Origin: Streptomyces sp. SAT1 | Lineage (GTDB): Bacteria; Actinomycetota; Actinomycetes; Streptomycetales; Streptomycetaceae | Reading direction: 5' to 3' | Assembly (NCBI RefSeq): GCF_001654495.1 | Contig: NZ_CP015849.1 | Coordinates: 4,377,501-4,441,500 of the forward strand | DNA: 64,000 bases | Shown here: one piece after another, positions 15,445 to 24,610 of the stretch | Layout of the letters: the number at the start of each line of letters is the position of its first letter | Numbering within the stretch: position 1 is the stretch's first letter | Translations under genes and position numbers: made by a program | The notes under the pieces: generated by a model | Seen by the model: only the letters and a program-made list of their open reading frames with translations | Told to the model about the DNA's origin: nothing | The model's database searches: none

Positions 15445-18400
15445 GTGGACGACTACGCGGGCCGGGTGCTCGCCGACCGCTACCGCCTGCCGCTGCCTCC
15501 GTCCGACGCGTACGAACTCACCGAGACCCGGGCCTTCGACACCTACAGCGGGCAGGAAGTGCTGCTGCGCCAGGTGCCGTTGCCCGAGGTCGTCGAGGCC
15601 GAGGTGCTCGACGCGGACGGGCTGCCCGAGGGGTTCACGGCGCGCGACGGCGTGTTCCGGGGCCCCGGGGCGCTCGGCGGGCGTACGGGACGTACGGTGC
15701 CCCCGGCGCGCGCTTCCCGCGCGGAGCCAGGGGCCACGCGCCGGCCGGCCGATCCGGCGGTACGACGGGCGATCGAGGCCGCGCAGGCCGCCGCGCGGAT
15801 CCCCGACCATCCGCGGCTGGACCAGGTCTTCGACGTGTTCGCGGAGGACGGTTCGCTGTGGATCGCCAGTGAACTGGTCGCCGCCCGGCCGCTGTCGGCG
15901 CTGCTGGCCGACCGGCCGCTGACGCCCTACCGCGCTGCCGAGGTCGCCTCCGATCTCCTCATGGCGCTGCGGGTCCTGCACGGCCACGGCTGGGTGCACC
16001 GCAACATCACCGCGCGCACCGTCCTGGTCTGCGACGACGGCCGGGTGATGCTGACCGGTCTCGCGGTCGGCGCCGCCGAGGAGGCGCTGTGCGGCTACGA
16101 CCCGGTGCCCGCGCCGGACGGCGAGGGCGACGCGGCCCGGGAGGGCGGCGGATTCGGCGGGTACGCGGGGTTCGGCGCGGACGGCGGGGAGTCCGGCACG
16201 GGGGGCGGGGCCGACGCCCCCGCCGGGCCCGGCGGGATCCGTGACGCGCTGGACGAACGCGGCTACGGCGGGCCGCCGGGCGGGGCCGCTTCCGGTGCTG
16301 CTTCCGGAACCGCCTCCGACACCGCTCCCGGTACCGGCTTCGGTGTCGACCCCGAAGCAGCCCGGCGGGCCGCGATCGAGGCGCGGGCGGCCGGTGCGCT
16401 GCCGCTGCCCGGCGGCGGGCCGGACAGCGGCGGAGCCGCGGGCGAGCTGGTGCGGTCCACGCCGCCGAGCGGGGACGACATCCGGGCGGCGCGCGCCGGG
16501 GCCATCGCCGCCTATCGCGCGGGCGCGCGGGCGGCGGCCCGGGTGCAGGAGGCGCAGCGGGGTGCGCGCGCCGCCCTGCCCGGTGCCCGCCCGCCCGCCG
16601 AGGGCGAGAACCGCGCCGCGCCGCCCGGCCAGATCGCCGACCCCTACGGAGTACGCGCCACGCCGCGCCCGGGGGCCGTCGGTGCCGACGACACGCCGCC
16701 CGCGGGGGGCGTCCCGCGCCCCGGGAGCACCGAGGACGCCGAGGGGTTCGCGGGTCCGGCAGACGCAGGAGACGCAGGGGACGCGGGAGACGGCGGCGCG
16801 CAGGGGCGCCCGGCCCTCCCGCCGTCCGGTTCCCCGGACCCCTGGTGGAGCACGTCCGCCGCCGCTCCGCCCGCCTCCGGGGCGCCCGGCTCCGCCCCCT
16901 ACGCCCTCGGTCCGGGCGGCCCGGAGCCGTACGCCCTCGGCCGGGGCGCACCGGACCCGTCCGGCCGCGGCCCGTCCAGCCGCGGCCCGTCCGGCGTACC
17001 GCCCGAGGACGGCCCGGCCGTCGAGGACGGGCGCACCGGCGCTCCGTACCCGGGCGGCCGGGCAGTGGACGCTCCGGCGACCGGTGACCGTGACCGTGAT
17101 CGTCACCGTGATCCGTACGGCGGGCCGGCCCCCTCCGGCGGTGCGTACTTCGGCGCCCGGCCCGTCACCGGGGTCCCCGCCGCCCGCGACCCGTACTCCG
17201 GCGACCGCCCCGCCCCGGATCGCCCGGCCTCCGACCGGCCGGCCTCCGCCGGGGCCGGGCCGGGGAGCGCGCTGGCCGCCGAGCGGGCGCGGCAGGCGCG
17301 GATGACCGTGGTGGGGCCGGTGACCGAGCGCTGGGCGCCGGAACAGGCCGGGCCCGTGCACGCGAACTGGCAGCTGGCCGCGCCGATCGGGCCCGCCACC
17401 GACCTGTGGGCGCTGGGCGCGCTGCTCTTCCGCGCCGTGCAGGGGCACGCGCCCTATCCGGAGGAGTCGACCGCCGAACTGGTGCAGCTGGTGTGCGCGG
17501 AGCCGCCCGCCTTCGCCGAGGAGTGCGGCGCGCTGCGCCCGGTCGTGGAGTCGCTGCTGCGTCAGGACCCCACCGAACGGCTGGACTTCGAGGAGCTGGG
17601 CGGCTGGCTGCGTTCGCTGGTGCGGTCCGCGCCCGAGCCGGAGGCCGGCGCGCACGTCGTGGCCGCGCCGCCCGCCGACCCGAAGCGGCTGCCGATCGTG
17701 CGGCGCCGCGGCGAACTGGTGCGCAGGCGCCGCGCCGGGCTGCCCGCCCACCACGGGCGGCACAAGCGGGGCGGGCGGGAGGGCCGTTCGCCGCGCAGCC
17801 TGGGGCGGATCCTGCTGTTGCTGGTGCTGCTCCTGCTGGCCGGGGCGGTCGCGTTCGCCATGCTGTTCCTGCCGAAGTCCGACCGGGACACCGGCGGCGG
17901 GCGGCCGGACACCGGCCGGACGGGCGGGGCGAGCGACGCCCCCGCGCCCCCGGACGGCTCGCGCGCGAGCGGCACCCCCGGCGGCGGGCGGAGCGCGGCG
18001 GACGGCGGCGGCAGCCCCTCGCAGTCCTCCGGCGCGGCCGAGACGCAGACCACCGGCGCGGGCGTGCCCGGCGGCTTCACGGTGCGCAAGGACGCCGCCG
18101 GGTTCCGGATAGCCGTCGCGAGCGGCTGGAACCGCACCCCGGGCAACGACCGGGGCCAGGTGGTCTACTCCCGGGGCGACTTCGAGCTGATCGTGGTGCC
18201 CGGACGGGACACCGCGAAGCGGTACGGCGGCGATCCGATGGTCTACCAGCGCGAGGACGAGTACGAGTTGCGGGACTACCGCGACTCCAGCTGGGCCACC
18301 TCCTCCGGGCTGCGGACCACCCAGGTCGGCGGGAGGACCATGGCCGAGGGGCAGTTCACCTGGAGCGCGGGCGGGCGGCAGCTCTTCGTGCGCAACCTCG

Positions 18401-18516
18401 CCCTGCTCCTGGACGGCCGCTACCACGTGGTGCAGGTGCGGGGCCCGGAGTCCCAGCGGGACCAGGTGGACAAGCTGTACGAACAGGCCACGGCGACCTA
18501 CCGGTACACCGGCTGA
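15445..18516 (+). CDS. transmembrane Ser/Thr pseudokinase, split by a 400-residue insert
   Basis: 1023 residues from GTG 15445, with GGGGGAGG 4 nt upstream. An N-lobe remnant (RVLADRYRLPLPPS; LWIASELVAARPLSALL) and a C-lobe (TDLWALGALLFRAVQGHAPY to DPTERLDFEELGGWL) are recognisable. The catalytic features are gone: there is no glycine loop, RQ instead of the VAVK lysine, HRN at 185-187 instead of HRD, ITARTVL instead of KPxNVL, and TGL instead of DFG. About 420 residues of low-complexity Pro/Gly/Ala sequence separate the two lobes. A Leu-rich membrane helix (about 787-810) and an outside domain follow. It probably acts as a scaffold or regulator for the neighbouring kinases. Confidence 0.88.
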   Translation: MDDYAGRVLADRYRLPLPPSDAYELTETRAFDTYSGQEVLLRQVPLPEVVEAEVLDADGLPEGFTARDGVFRGPGALGGRTGRTVPPARASRAEPGATRRPADPAVRRAIEAAQAAARIPDHPRLDQVFDVFAEDGSLWIASELVAARPLSALLADRPLTPYRAAEVASDLLMALRVLHGHGWVHRNITARTVLVCDDGRVMLTGLAVGAAEEALCGYDPVPAPDGEGDAAREGGGFGGYAGFGADGGESGTGGGADAPAGPGGIRDALDERGYGGPPGGAASGAASGTASDTAPGTGFGVDPEAARRAAIEARAAGALPLPGGGPDSGGAAGELVRSTPPSGDDIRAARAGAIAAYRAGARAAARVQEAQRGARAALPGARPPAEGENRAAPPGQIADPYGVRATPRPGAVGADDTPPAGGVPRPGSTEDAEGFAGPADAGDAGDAGDGGAQGRPALPPSGSPDPWWSTSAAAPPASGAPGSAPYALGPGGPEPYALGRGAPDPSGRGPSSRGPSGVPPEDGPAVEDGRTGAPYPGGRAVDAPATGDRDRDRHRDPYGGPAPSGGAYFGARPVTGVPAARDPYSGDRPAPDRPASDRPASAGAGPGSALAAERARQARMTVVGPVTERWAPEQAGPVHANWQLAAPIGPATDLWALGALLFRAVQGHAPYPEESTAELVQLVCAEPPAFAEECGALRPVVESLLRQDPTERLDFEELGGWLRSLVRSAPEPEAGAHVVAAPPADPKRLPIVRRRGELVRRRRAGLPAHHGRHKRGGREGRSPRSLGRILLLLVLLLLAGAVAFAMLFLPKSDRDTGGGRPDTGRTGGASDAPAPPDGSRASGTPGGGRSAADGGGSPSQSSGAAETQTTGAGVPGGFTVRKDAAGFRIAVASGWNRTPGNDRGQVVYSRGDFELIVVPGRDTAKRYGGDPMVYQREDEYELRDYRDSSWATSSGLRTTQVGGRTMAEGQFTWSAGGRQLFVRNLALLLDGRYHVVQVRGPESQRDQVDKLYEQATATYRYTG

Positions 18517-18650
18517 GGCGCCGCCGCCCCCGCGTTCCCGCACCTGGGGGAAGCGACAACTGTCACAGTGCGGTTTCTGGGCACCCCCACCGGTTCCCTG
18601 CCGGAGGGGCGGTCCCTAGTCTGGGCCTGTCAAGAACATTGCGGGGAAAC

Positions 18651-20537
18651 GTGAATCAGATGCAGGGCCAGCTGCTCGCGGGCCGCTACCGGCTCGCCGA
18701 CGCCATCGGCAGCGGCGGTATGGGCCGGGTCTGGCGCGCGCACGACGAGGTGCTGCACCGGGCCGTGGCGATCAAGGAGTTGACCGCCGCGCTGTACGTC
18801 GCGGAGAGCGACCAGGCGGTCCTGCTCGCGCGCACCCGTGCCGAGGCGCGCGCGGCGGCACGGATCAACCACTCCGCCGTGGTCACCGTGCACGACGTGC
18901 TCGAACACGACGGCCGCCCGTGGATCGTGATGGAGCTGGTCGAGGGCCAGTCGCTGGCGGACGCGGTCAAGGAGCGCGGCCGGGTGGAACCGGCCGAGGC
19001 CGCCCGCGTCGGCCTGTGGGTGCTGCGCGCCCTGTGCGCCGCGCACGCGGCCGGCGTTCTGCACCGCGACGTCAAACCCGGCAACGTCCTGCTCTCCCAG
19101 GACGGCCGGGTCCTGCTCACCGACTTCGGCATCGCCCAGATCGAGGGCGACACCACCATCACCCGCACCGGAGAGGTCGTCGGCTCGGTCGACTACCTCG
19201 CCCCCGAGCGGGTGCGCGGCCATGACCCGGGCCCGTCCTCCGACCTGTGGGCGCTGGGCGCCACGCTGTACACGGCGGTCGAGGGCCTGTCGCCGTTCCG
19301 CCGCACCTCGCCGCTGACCACCATGCAGGCCGTCGTCGACGAGGAGCCCCGCGAGACGCGGCACGCCGGTGTGCTCGCGCCCGTCATCACCGCGCTGCTG
19401 CGCAAGGACCCGGCGGCCCGGCCGGACGCGGCCACGGCCGAGCGGATGCTGGCGGAGGCCGCCGAGGGGCGGCGCTCCACCCACGCGCAGGCGTACATCC
19501 CCACCCAGTACACCGGGCAGCCGTCCCCGCACACCGCGGGCTCCGGCGGGACGGGCGGCCATCAGGGCGACCCGGGCACGCACGGGACCACCGGCTCGGG
19601 CACGCACGGGACCGCGGGGCCCTACGCGGGCACCGGAGCGCACGGCACGGGCGCGTACGGCGGCACGGGAGCGCACGGGAGCGCGGGCGTACCGTTCGAC
19701 GGCACCGGCACCCCGGCCGGCGGCACGTACCCCGGTTACCGGCCCGGCGCGACCGGGAGCTCCACCGTCGTCCCCGGCGCCGTCCCGGTCTCCCACCACC
19801 CGGCGACCGCGCAGACCCCCGTCGGATCCCCGGCGGCGGGCGGCAGCGGCGGTGACGCGCGGCCGCGGTCCACGGGCCGGCGGCTGCGCAACGCCGCCCT
19901 CGTGGTGGTCCTCGCCGCGGTCATCGGCGGCGGCACCGCCGTGGTGCTCCAGGAGTGGGGGCCCGGCAGCCGGACGGAGGCGGGGGGTTCCGGCCCGGCG
20001 CTGCCATCGTTGTCCGCGACGGCCCCCTCGCCGACGCCCCGCAGGACCAAGCCCTCGACCGACAGCATCCCGGCCGGCTGGAAGCGGGTCACGGACCCGT
20101 ACGGCTTCAGCATCGCCCTGCCCGGCGACGACTGGAAGCGGGTGGTGTCCAACCAGGCCCTGCGCCAGGTCGACTACACCCCGGACGGCGGCAAGCACTT
20201 CATCCGCGTCGCGGTCACCGAGTCGCCGGAGTTCCCCAGCGCGTACGACCACCAGAAGGACCTGGAGGAGCAGTTGCGGCGGCTGGTCGACTACCGGCGG
20301 GTGATGCTGGAGAAGGACACCTTCCGCGACCGTCCGGGCGCGCTGTGGGAGTACTCCTGGACGGCGCTGCCCAAGGACACCGCGTTCCCCGGCCCGCGGC
20401 ACGCCATCGAGGAGACGTACTTCTCCCGCTCGGGTGTCGAGTACGCGATCTACATGTCCTCGCCCGAGGCGAGCTGGCCGGTCACCCGCAGTCAGTTCAA
20501 GTCGGTGCTCCAGAGCTGGCGGCCCGGCACCGACTGA
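18651..20537 (+). CDS. transmembrane Ser/Thr protein kinase 3 of five
   Basis: 628 residues from GTG 18651 (ATG 18660 is possible), with GCGGGGA just upstream. The kinase domain (about 8-270) has GSGGMGRVW, VAIKEL, LHRDVKPGNVLL, DFGIAQ and an activation loop TTITRTGEVVGSVDYLAPER rich in Thr. It is followed by a His/Gly/Thr-rich linker with HGTGA-type repeats, a membrane helix (about 412-432, ALVVVLAAVIGGGTAVVL) and an outside domain from WKRVTDPYGFSIALP. By gene order it corresponds to SCO4777 (PkaH). All catalytic residues are present. Confidence 0.92.
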   Translation: MNQMQGQLLAGRYRLADAIGSGGMGRVWRAHDEVLHRAVAIKELTAALYVAESDQAVLLARTRAEARAAARINHSAVVTVHDVLEHDGRPWIVMELVEGQSLADAVKERGRVEPAEAARVGLWVLRALCAAHAAGVLHRDVKPGNVLLSQDGRVLLTDFGIAQIEGDTTITRTGEVVGSVDYLAPERVRGHDPGPSSDLWALGATLYTAVEGLSPFRRTSPLTTMQAVVDEEPRETRHAGVLAPVITALLRKDPAARPDAATAERMLAEAAEGRRSTHAQAYIPTQYTGQPSPHTAGSGGTGGHQGDPGTHGTTGSGTHGTAGPYAGTGAHGTGAYGGTGAHGSAGVPFDGTGTPAGGTYPGYRPGATGSSTVVPGAVPVSHHPATAQTPVGSPAAGGSGGDARPRSTGRRLRNAALVVVLAAVIGGGTAVVLQEWGPGSRTEAGGSGPALPSLSATAPSPTPRRTKPSTDSIPAGWKRVTDPYGFSIALPGDDWKRVVSNQALRQVDYTPDGGKHFIRVAVTESPEFPSAYDHQKDLEEQLRRLVDYRRVMLEKDTFRDRPGALWEYSWTALPKDTAFPGPRHAIEETYFSRSGVEYAIYMSSPEASWPVTRSQFKSVLQSWRPGTD

Positions 20538-20619
20538 CCGCCGCCGGCCGGACACGAAGGCCTGATCAGATCCCCTTCTTGGCCGGTCGGCGTGCCGGAA
20601 GCCGGGCGTCCGATGCGGC

Positions 20620-22557
20620 ATGATGGGGCGTATGGGGACCGAGGGGGACGACTTCCGTGTGGTAGCGGGACGTTACCGCCTGGAGGCGCGGATCGGGCGC
20701 GGCGGCATGGGCGTCGTCTGGCGGGCGACCGATCAGCTGCTGGGACGGCGGGTCGCGGTCAAGGAACTCCCGTTCGACGAGACCCTGTCCGCCGAGGAGG
20801 CCCGCCAACTGCGCGACCGTACGCTGCGGGAGGCGCGCGCGGTCGCCCAGCTGCGGCACCCGCACGTCATCGTCGTCCACGACGTCGCTGAGCAGGACGG
20901 GCGGCCGTACATCGTCATGGAGCTGATCGAGGGCGGTTCGCTCGCCGACCGGATCGCCGCCGACGGGCCGGTGGGCGCCGCCGAGGCCGCCCGCATCGGC
21001 ATCGCGCTGCTGGGCGCGCTGGGCACCGCGCACGCGGCCGGTGTGCTGCACCGCGACCTCAAACCGGCGAACGTCCTGGTGGAGTCCGGCACCGACCGCG
21101 TCGTCCTCACCGACTTCGGCATCGCCCAGGTGGCGGGCGCCCCCACGCTCACCGAGACCGGGGCCTTCGTCGGCTCCCCGGAGTACACCGCGCCCGAGCG
21201 GATGTCCGGCGTGGGGACCGGCCCGCAGTCCGACCTGTGGTCGCTGGGCGCGCTGCTGTGCACGGTGCTCAGCGGTGCCTCGCCGTTCCGGCGCGACTCG
21301 CTGGGCGGGATCATGCACGCGGTCGTCCTCGACGAGATCCGGCCGCCCGCCGAGGCGGAGCCGATCCTGCCCGTCGTACGCGGGCTGCTGGAGCGCGATC
21401 CCGAGCGGCGGCTGACGGCGGACGAGGCCGAGCGGATGCTGCGCGCCTTCCTGGACTCCGGGCGTACGCCGGGACAGGCCCCGGACAGCTCCGCGCCGCA
21501 CCAGGGCGACACGCCCCGACAGTCCCGTGCCCCGCGTCCGTCGCTGCCGTCCTTGCCGTCCCTCCCGTCTCTGCCGTCGCTGTCCGCGCTGTCGCCGCGG
21601 TCGTTGCGGGGCTCCAAGGGGGCTCGCTCGGCGGGGTCCACGGCGTCTTCGGCGTCTTCGGCGTCCGCGGGGTCCGCTGTGTCCTCCGGGTTCTCCGAGC
21701 CGCCGTCCCCGGCGGAGCCGCCCGCGTTCCCGTCGCCGCTGCCGGCTCCGACCCCGGCCCTGACACCGCCGCCGCGGGCGGGGCGCGCGGGCGGGGCGCC
21801 GTCCGGTCCGCCCGCGCGGCTCTCCACCCGGGGTGTGCTGATCGCGGCGCTGCTGGTCGCCGCGGTGGCCGGGGCGGGGGTGTCCGCGGTGACGCTGCTG
21901 ATGAACGGCGACCGCGACGGCGGCGGTACGCCCGCCAGTTCGGCGCCGGGGCACGGTCCGGGCGCCTCCGCGGGCACCTCGGCGGGCCCGGCGACCGGAA
22001 CCGCCTCCGCCACGGCCCCCGCCTCCACGTCCCCGACGCCCTCGTCCGGTGCGCACGCCACCCCCACGCGGACCCGCCCCGCCACGGGCGCCGACGCCCC
22101 CTCCGCGCCCTCGGGCTACCACCTGGCGCAGGACCCGGCCGGTTTCTCCGTCGCCGTACCGGACGGCTTCGCGCGCTCGCCGCAGGGCGCGCGGATCTTC
22201 TATCTCTCGCCGGGCGGGACCTTCCGCCTCGGCATCAAGGCGGCGGCGCCGGAGCGGGGCGGCCCGCTCGCGGTGATGCGCCGCGCCGACGCCGGCGGCC
22301 CGTCCAGCAACCCCGGCTACCACGACGGCCAGGTCACGGCCACCACGCACGGCGGACACCCCGCCGCCCTCTGGGAGTTCACCTGGAGCGGCTTCAGCGC
22401 GGCGGAGGGCGCCCGGCACACCTACGACCTGTGCTGGGAGCAGGACGGGCGGATGTACGACGTGTGGCTCTCGGCACCGGTCGGGAAGGTGCGCGAGGCC
22501 AGGGAGTACTTCGACGTCGCCGTGGACACCTTCGTGCCCGGACGCGACAGACCCTAG
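20620..22557 (+). CDS. pkaI: transmembrane Ser/Thr protein kinase 4 of five, PkaI-like
   Basis: 645 residues from ATG 20620; ATG 20632 is an alternative, and neither has a strong ribosome site. The kinase domain (about 14-280) is complete: GRGGMGVVW, VAVKEL, LHRDLKPANVLV, DFGIAQ, GSPEYTAPER. The linker carries serial SLPS units (LPSLPSLPSLPSL) and a Pro/Ser stretch, then a membrane helix (about 403-427) and an outside domain (YHLAQDPAGFSVAVPDGF). As fourth gene of the cluster it corresponds to SCO4778, PkaI, a partner of the Streptomyces spore wall synthesizing complex. The symbol rests on position. Confidence 0.88.
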   Translation: MMGRMGTEGDDFRVVAGRYRLEARIGRGGMGVVWRATDQLLGRRVAVKELPFDETLSAEEARQLRDRTLREARAVAQLRHPHVIVVHDVAEQDGRPYIVMELIEGGSLADRIAADGPVGAAEAARIGIALLGALGTAHAAGVLHRDLKPANVLVESGTDRVVLTDFGIAQVAGAPTLTETGAFVGSPEYTAPERMSGVGTGPQSDLWSLGALLCTVLSGASPFRRDSLGGIMHAVVLDEIRPPAEAEPILPVVRGLLERDPERRLTADEAERMLRAFLDSGRTPGQAPDSSAPHQGDTPRQSRAPRPSLPSLPSLPSLPSLSALSPRSLRGSKGARSAGSTASSASSASAGSAVSSGFSEPPSPAEPPAFPSPLPAPTPALTPPPRAGRAGGAPSGPPARLSTRGVLIAALLVAAVAGAGVSAVTLLMNGDRDGGGTPASSAPGHGPGASAGTSAGPATGTASATAPASTSPTPSSGAHATPTRTRPATGADAPSAPSGYHLAQDPAGFSVAVPDGFARSPQGARIFYLSPGGTFRLGIKAAAPERGGPLAVMRRADAGGPSSNPGYHDGQVTATTHGGHPAALWEFTWSGFSAAEGARHTYDLCWEQDGRMYDVWLSAPVGKVREAREYFDVAVDTFVPGRDRP

Positions 22558-22625
22558 GTCACGGGTCTGTGACCGCCCCGCATCCGCGGTGGAGTCCCGG
22601 GCGCCCCTCGCGATATGGATGGACC

Positions 22626-24341
22626 ATGAGCGACAACGGGGGAGCCCAGCACGAGCCGTACGCACCGTACGAGCCCCACGAATCCACGAGCAGCTTCGTC
22701 CTGCGGCCACCGGATCCGCAGCCTCGGGTGCCGCACCCGCAGAATCCTTACGCCGCCCCGACCGCCCCGGCCGCCCCGGTCGCACCAGCCACCCCGGTGC
22801 CCCCCGCGTTCCCGGCGGCCCCGCCGGCCCACGTCCCGGCCCAGGCCCCCGACCCCGGTACCGGCCGGCTGATCGCCGGCCGCTACCGGCTGCTGGCCAA
22901 GCTGGGACACGGCGGTATGGGCACGGTGTGGCGGGCCGAGGACGAGACGGTGGACCGCGAGGTCGCCGTCAAGGAGCCCCGCGTCCCCGAGCACCTGCCC
23001 GAGCGGGAACGGGCCAACGCCTTCGAGCGGATGCGCCGCGAGGCGCGCGCCGCCGCCCGGCTCGACCACCCGGCCGTCGTCAACGTGCACGACGTGGCCG
23101 TCGTCGACGGGCAGCCGTGGATCGTGATGGAACTGGTCCGGGGCCGCTCGCTCGGCGCCGCCCTCCAGGAGGGCACCCTGGACGCGCGCGAGGCGGCCCG
23201 CGTCGGCCTGGAGGTGCTCGGCGCCCTGGAGGCCGCGCACGCCGCGGGCATCCTGCACCGGGACGTCAAGCCGGACAACATCCTGCTCGGCCGGCACGGC
23301 CGGACCGTGCTCACCGACTTCGGCATCGCCCAGATCGAGGGCGAGACCAGTCTGACCGACACCGGCGGCTTCGTCGGCTCGCCCGAGTACATCGCGCCGG
23401 AGCGCGTGCTGGGGCAGCGGCCCGGCCCGGCCAGCGACCTGTGGTCCCTCGGCGTGGTGCTGTACGCGGCCACCGAGGGCGTCTCGCCGTTCCGCCGCAG
23501 CAACACCCCGGCCACCCTCCAGTCGGTCCTGAACGCCGCCCCGGCGCCGCCCGCCGCCGCGCCCGGCCCGCTCGCCGAGGCCATCACCGCCCTGCTGCGC
23601 AAGGATCCCGCCCAGCGCCCGGACGCCGCCCGGGTCCGCGCCCTGCTGACGGCCGCCGCCGCGCCGCCCGTGCCGGCGCCCACCCAGGAGGTCCGGTACG
23701 TCGAGCGTCCCCGGCGCGGGATCCGCCTGGGCCGTACGGCCTGGCTCGGGCTGGGCGCGGCGGTCGTGGTGGGCGCGATGGCCGCCTACCTGGCGGTCGC
23801 GCGGCCGTTCGCGGGGCCGCTGCCGGACGGCTGGACGACCCACCAGGAGAAGGACGTCGCGGCGACGCTCGCCGTGCCCGCCGACTACCAGCGCACCCTG
23901 CCCGACCGGAAGTCCGACGACGGCCACTGGGTGACGTACACGGACTGGAGCGGCAGCGTGTGGGTGACGCTGTCGCTGGCCAGGCAGGCGGAGGACAAGA
24001 GCCACGAGATAGCGGGCTCGGCCGCGGCCGAGATGTACCAGGACGACGCCGAGTTCAAGAAGCGCGGCGACTACGGTCTCGACATGCCCGCGGACGCGCG
24101 GACCGCCCCCGACGACAACGCGACGTTCCACGGGCGCAAGGCCGCCGGGAACACGGTCGTCTACACCACCGACGACTCGCAGCACCCGCGCCCGCGCGAG
24201 GTGCGGGTCTTCTACTACCGCACCGGCGGCGGCGACATGTACCGGCTCACCGTGGGCTACCCCGGCAAGGGCGACTTCACCGAGCGGGGCCGGGAGGTGG
24301 CCCGGACGGCGATCGCCCAGCTGGACGTCGACACGCTGTGA
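22626..24341 (+). CDS. transmembrane Ser/Thr protein kinase 5 of five
   Basis: 571 residues from ATG 22626. It differs from its neighbours in having an N-terminal Pro/Ala-rich extension (about 85 residues) before the kinase domain (about 85-340: GHGGMGTVW, VAVKEP, LHRDVKPDNILL, DFGIAQIEGE, GSPEYIAPER) and a very short linker. The membrane helix is at about 371-392 (AWLGLGAAVVVGAMAAYLAV). The outside domain begins LPDGWTTHQEKDVAATLAVP. It matches SCO4779 (PkaJ) by order. It is 68 bp downstream of kinase 4; the S. coelicolor genes are reported to be independently transcribed. Confidence 0.92.
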   Translation: MSDNGGAQHEPYAPYEPHESTSSFVLRPPDPQPRVPHPQNPYAAPTAPAAPVAPATPVPPAFPAAPPAHVPAQAPDPGTGRLIAGRYRLLAKLGHGGMGTVWRAEDETVDREVAVKEPRVPEHLPERERANAFERMRREARAAARLDHPAVVNVHDVAVVDGQPWIVMELVRGRSLGAALQEGTLDAREAARVGLEVLGALEAAHAAGILHRDVKPDNILLGRHGRTVLTDFGIAQIEGETSLTDTGGFVGSPEYIAPERVLGQRPGPASDLWSLGVVLYAATEGVSPFRRSNTPATLQSVLNAAPAPPAAAPGPLAEAITALLRKDPAQRPDAARVRALLTAAAAPPVPAPTQEVRYVERPRRGIRLGRTAWLGLGAAVVVGAMAAYLAVARPFAGPLPDGWTTHQEKDVAATLAVPADYQRTLPDRKSDDGHWVTYTDWSGSVWVTLSLARQAEDKSHEIAGSAAAEMYQDDAEFKKRGDYGLDMPADARTAPDDNATFHGRKAAGNTVVYTTDDSQHPRPREVRVFYYRTGGGDMYRLTVGYPGKGDFTERGREVARTAIAQLDVDTL

Positions 24342-24376
24342 GCCGGTGACGGCCGCGGGCGCGCGCGTGCGCTGCC

Positions 24377-24476
24377 GGAGCGGGATGCGCGGGGCGGGAG
24401 CGGGGTGCGCGCGGCGGGAGGGGGATGTGCGAGACGCGAGCGGGATGTGCGGGGCGGGAGCCGGGCGTGCGTCGGG
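24377..24476. repeat. five degenerate 20-bp tandem repeats
   Basis: Five 20-bp units of the form GGAGCGGGATGCGCGGGGCG (with 2-6 changes each) start 36 bp after the stop of kinase 5. The rest of the 24342-24610 gap shows no gene and must hold the promoter of the next one. Confidence 0.7.
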
Positions 24477-24610
24477 CGTGCGCCGCGGGCGGGAAAAGAG
24501 CCCTGATCAGCGGGTTTGTTGCCAGTGATCGCTGGCGGCATGTGTGCGGTCGGTGAAACCCCGTTACCGACGGGTACACAAACCCGCGGCCACGTCATAC
24601 CCTGCCGTTC

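Noticed and set aside
12895..18543. A 1882-residue open frame on the minus strand antisense to kinases 1 and 2
   Set aside because: It mirrors the GC3 bias of the plus-strand genes, shows no family resemblance and runs across two real genes and their gap. It is a high-GC artefact.
17406..18650. Upstream part of the kinase 3 frame that would give a 1043-residue protein
   Set aside because: It overlaps the pseudokinase gene in another frame with Arg-rich shadow sequence. GTG 18651 with a ribosome site is preferred.
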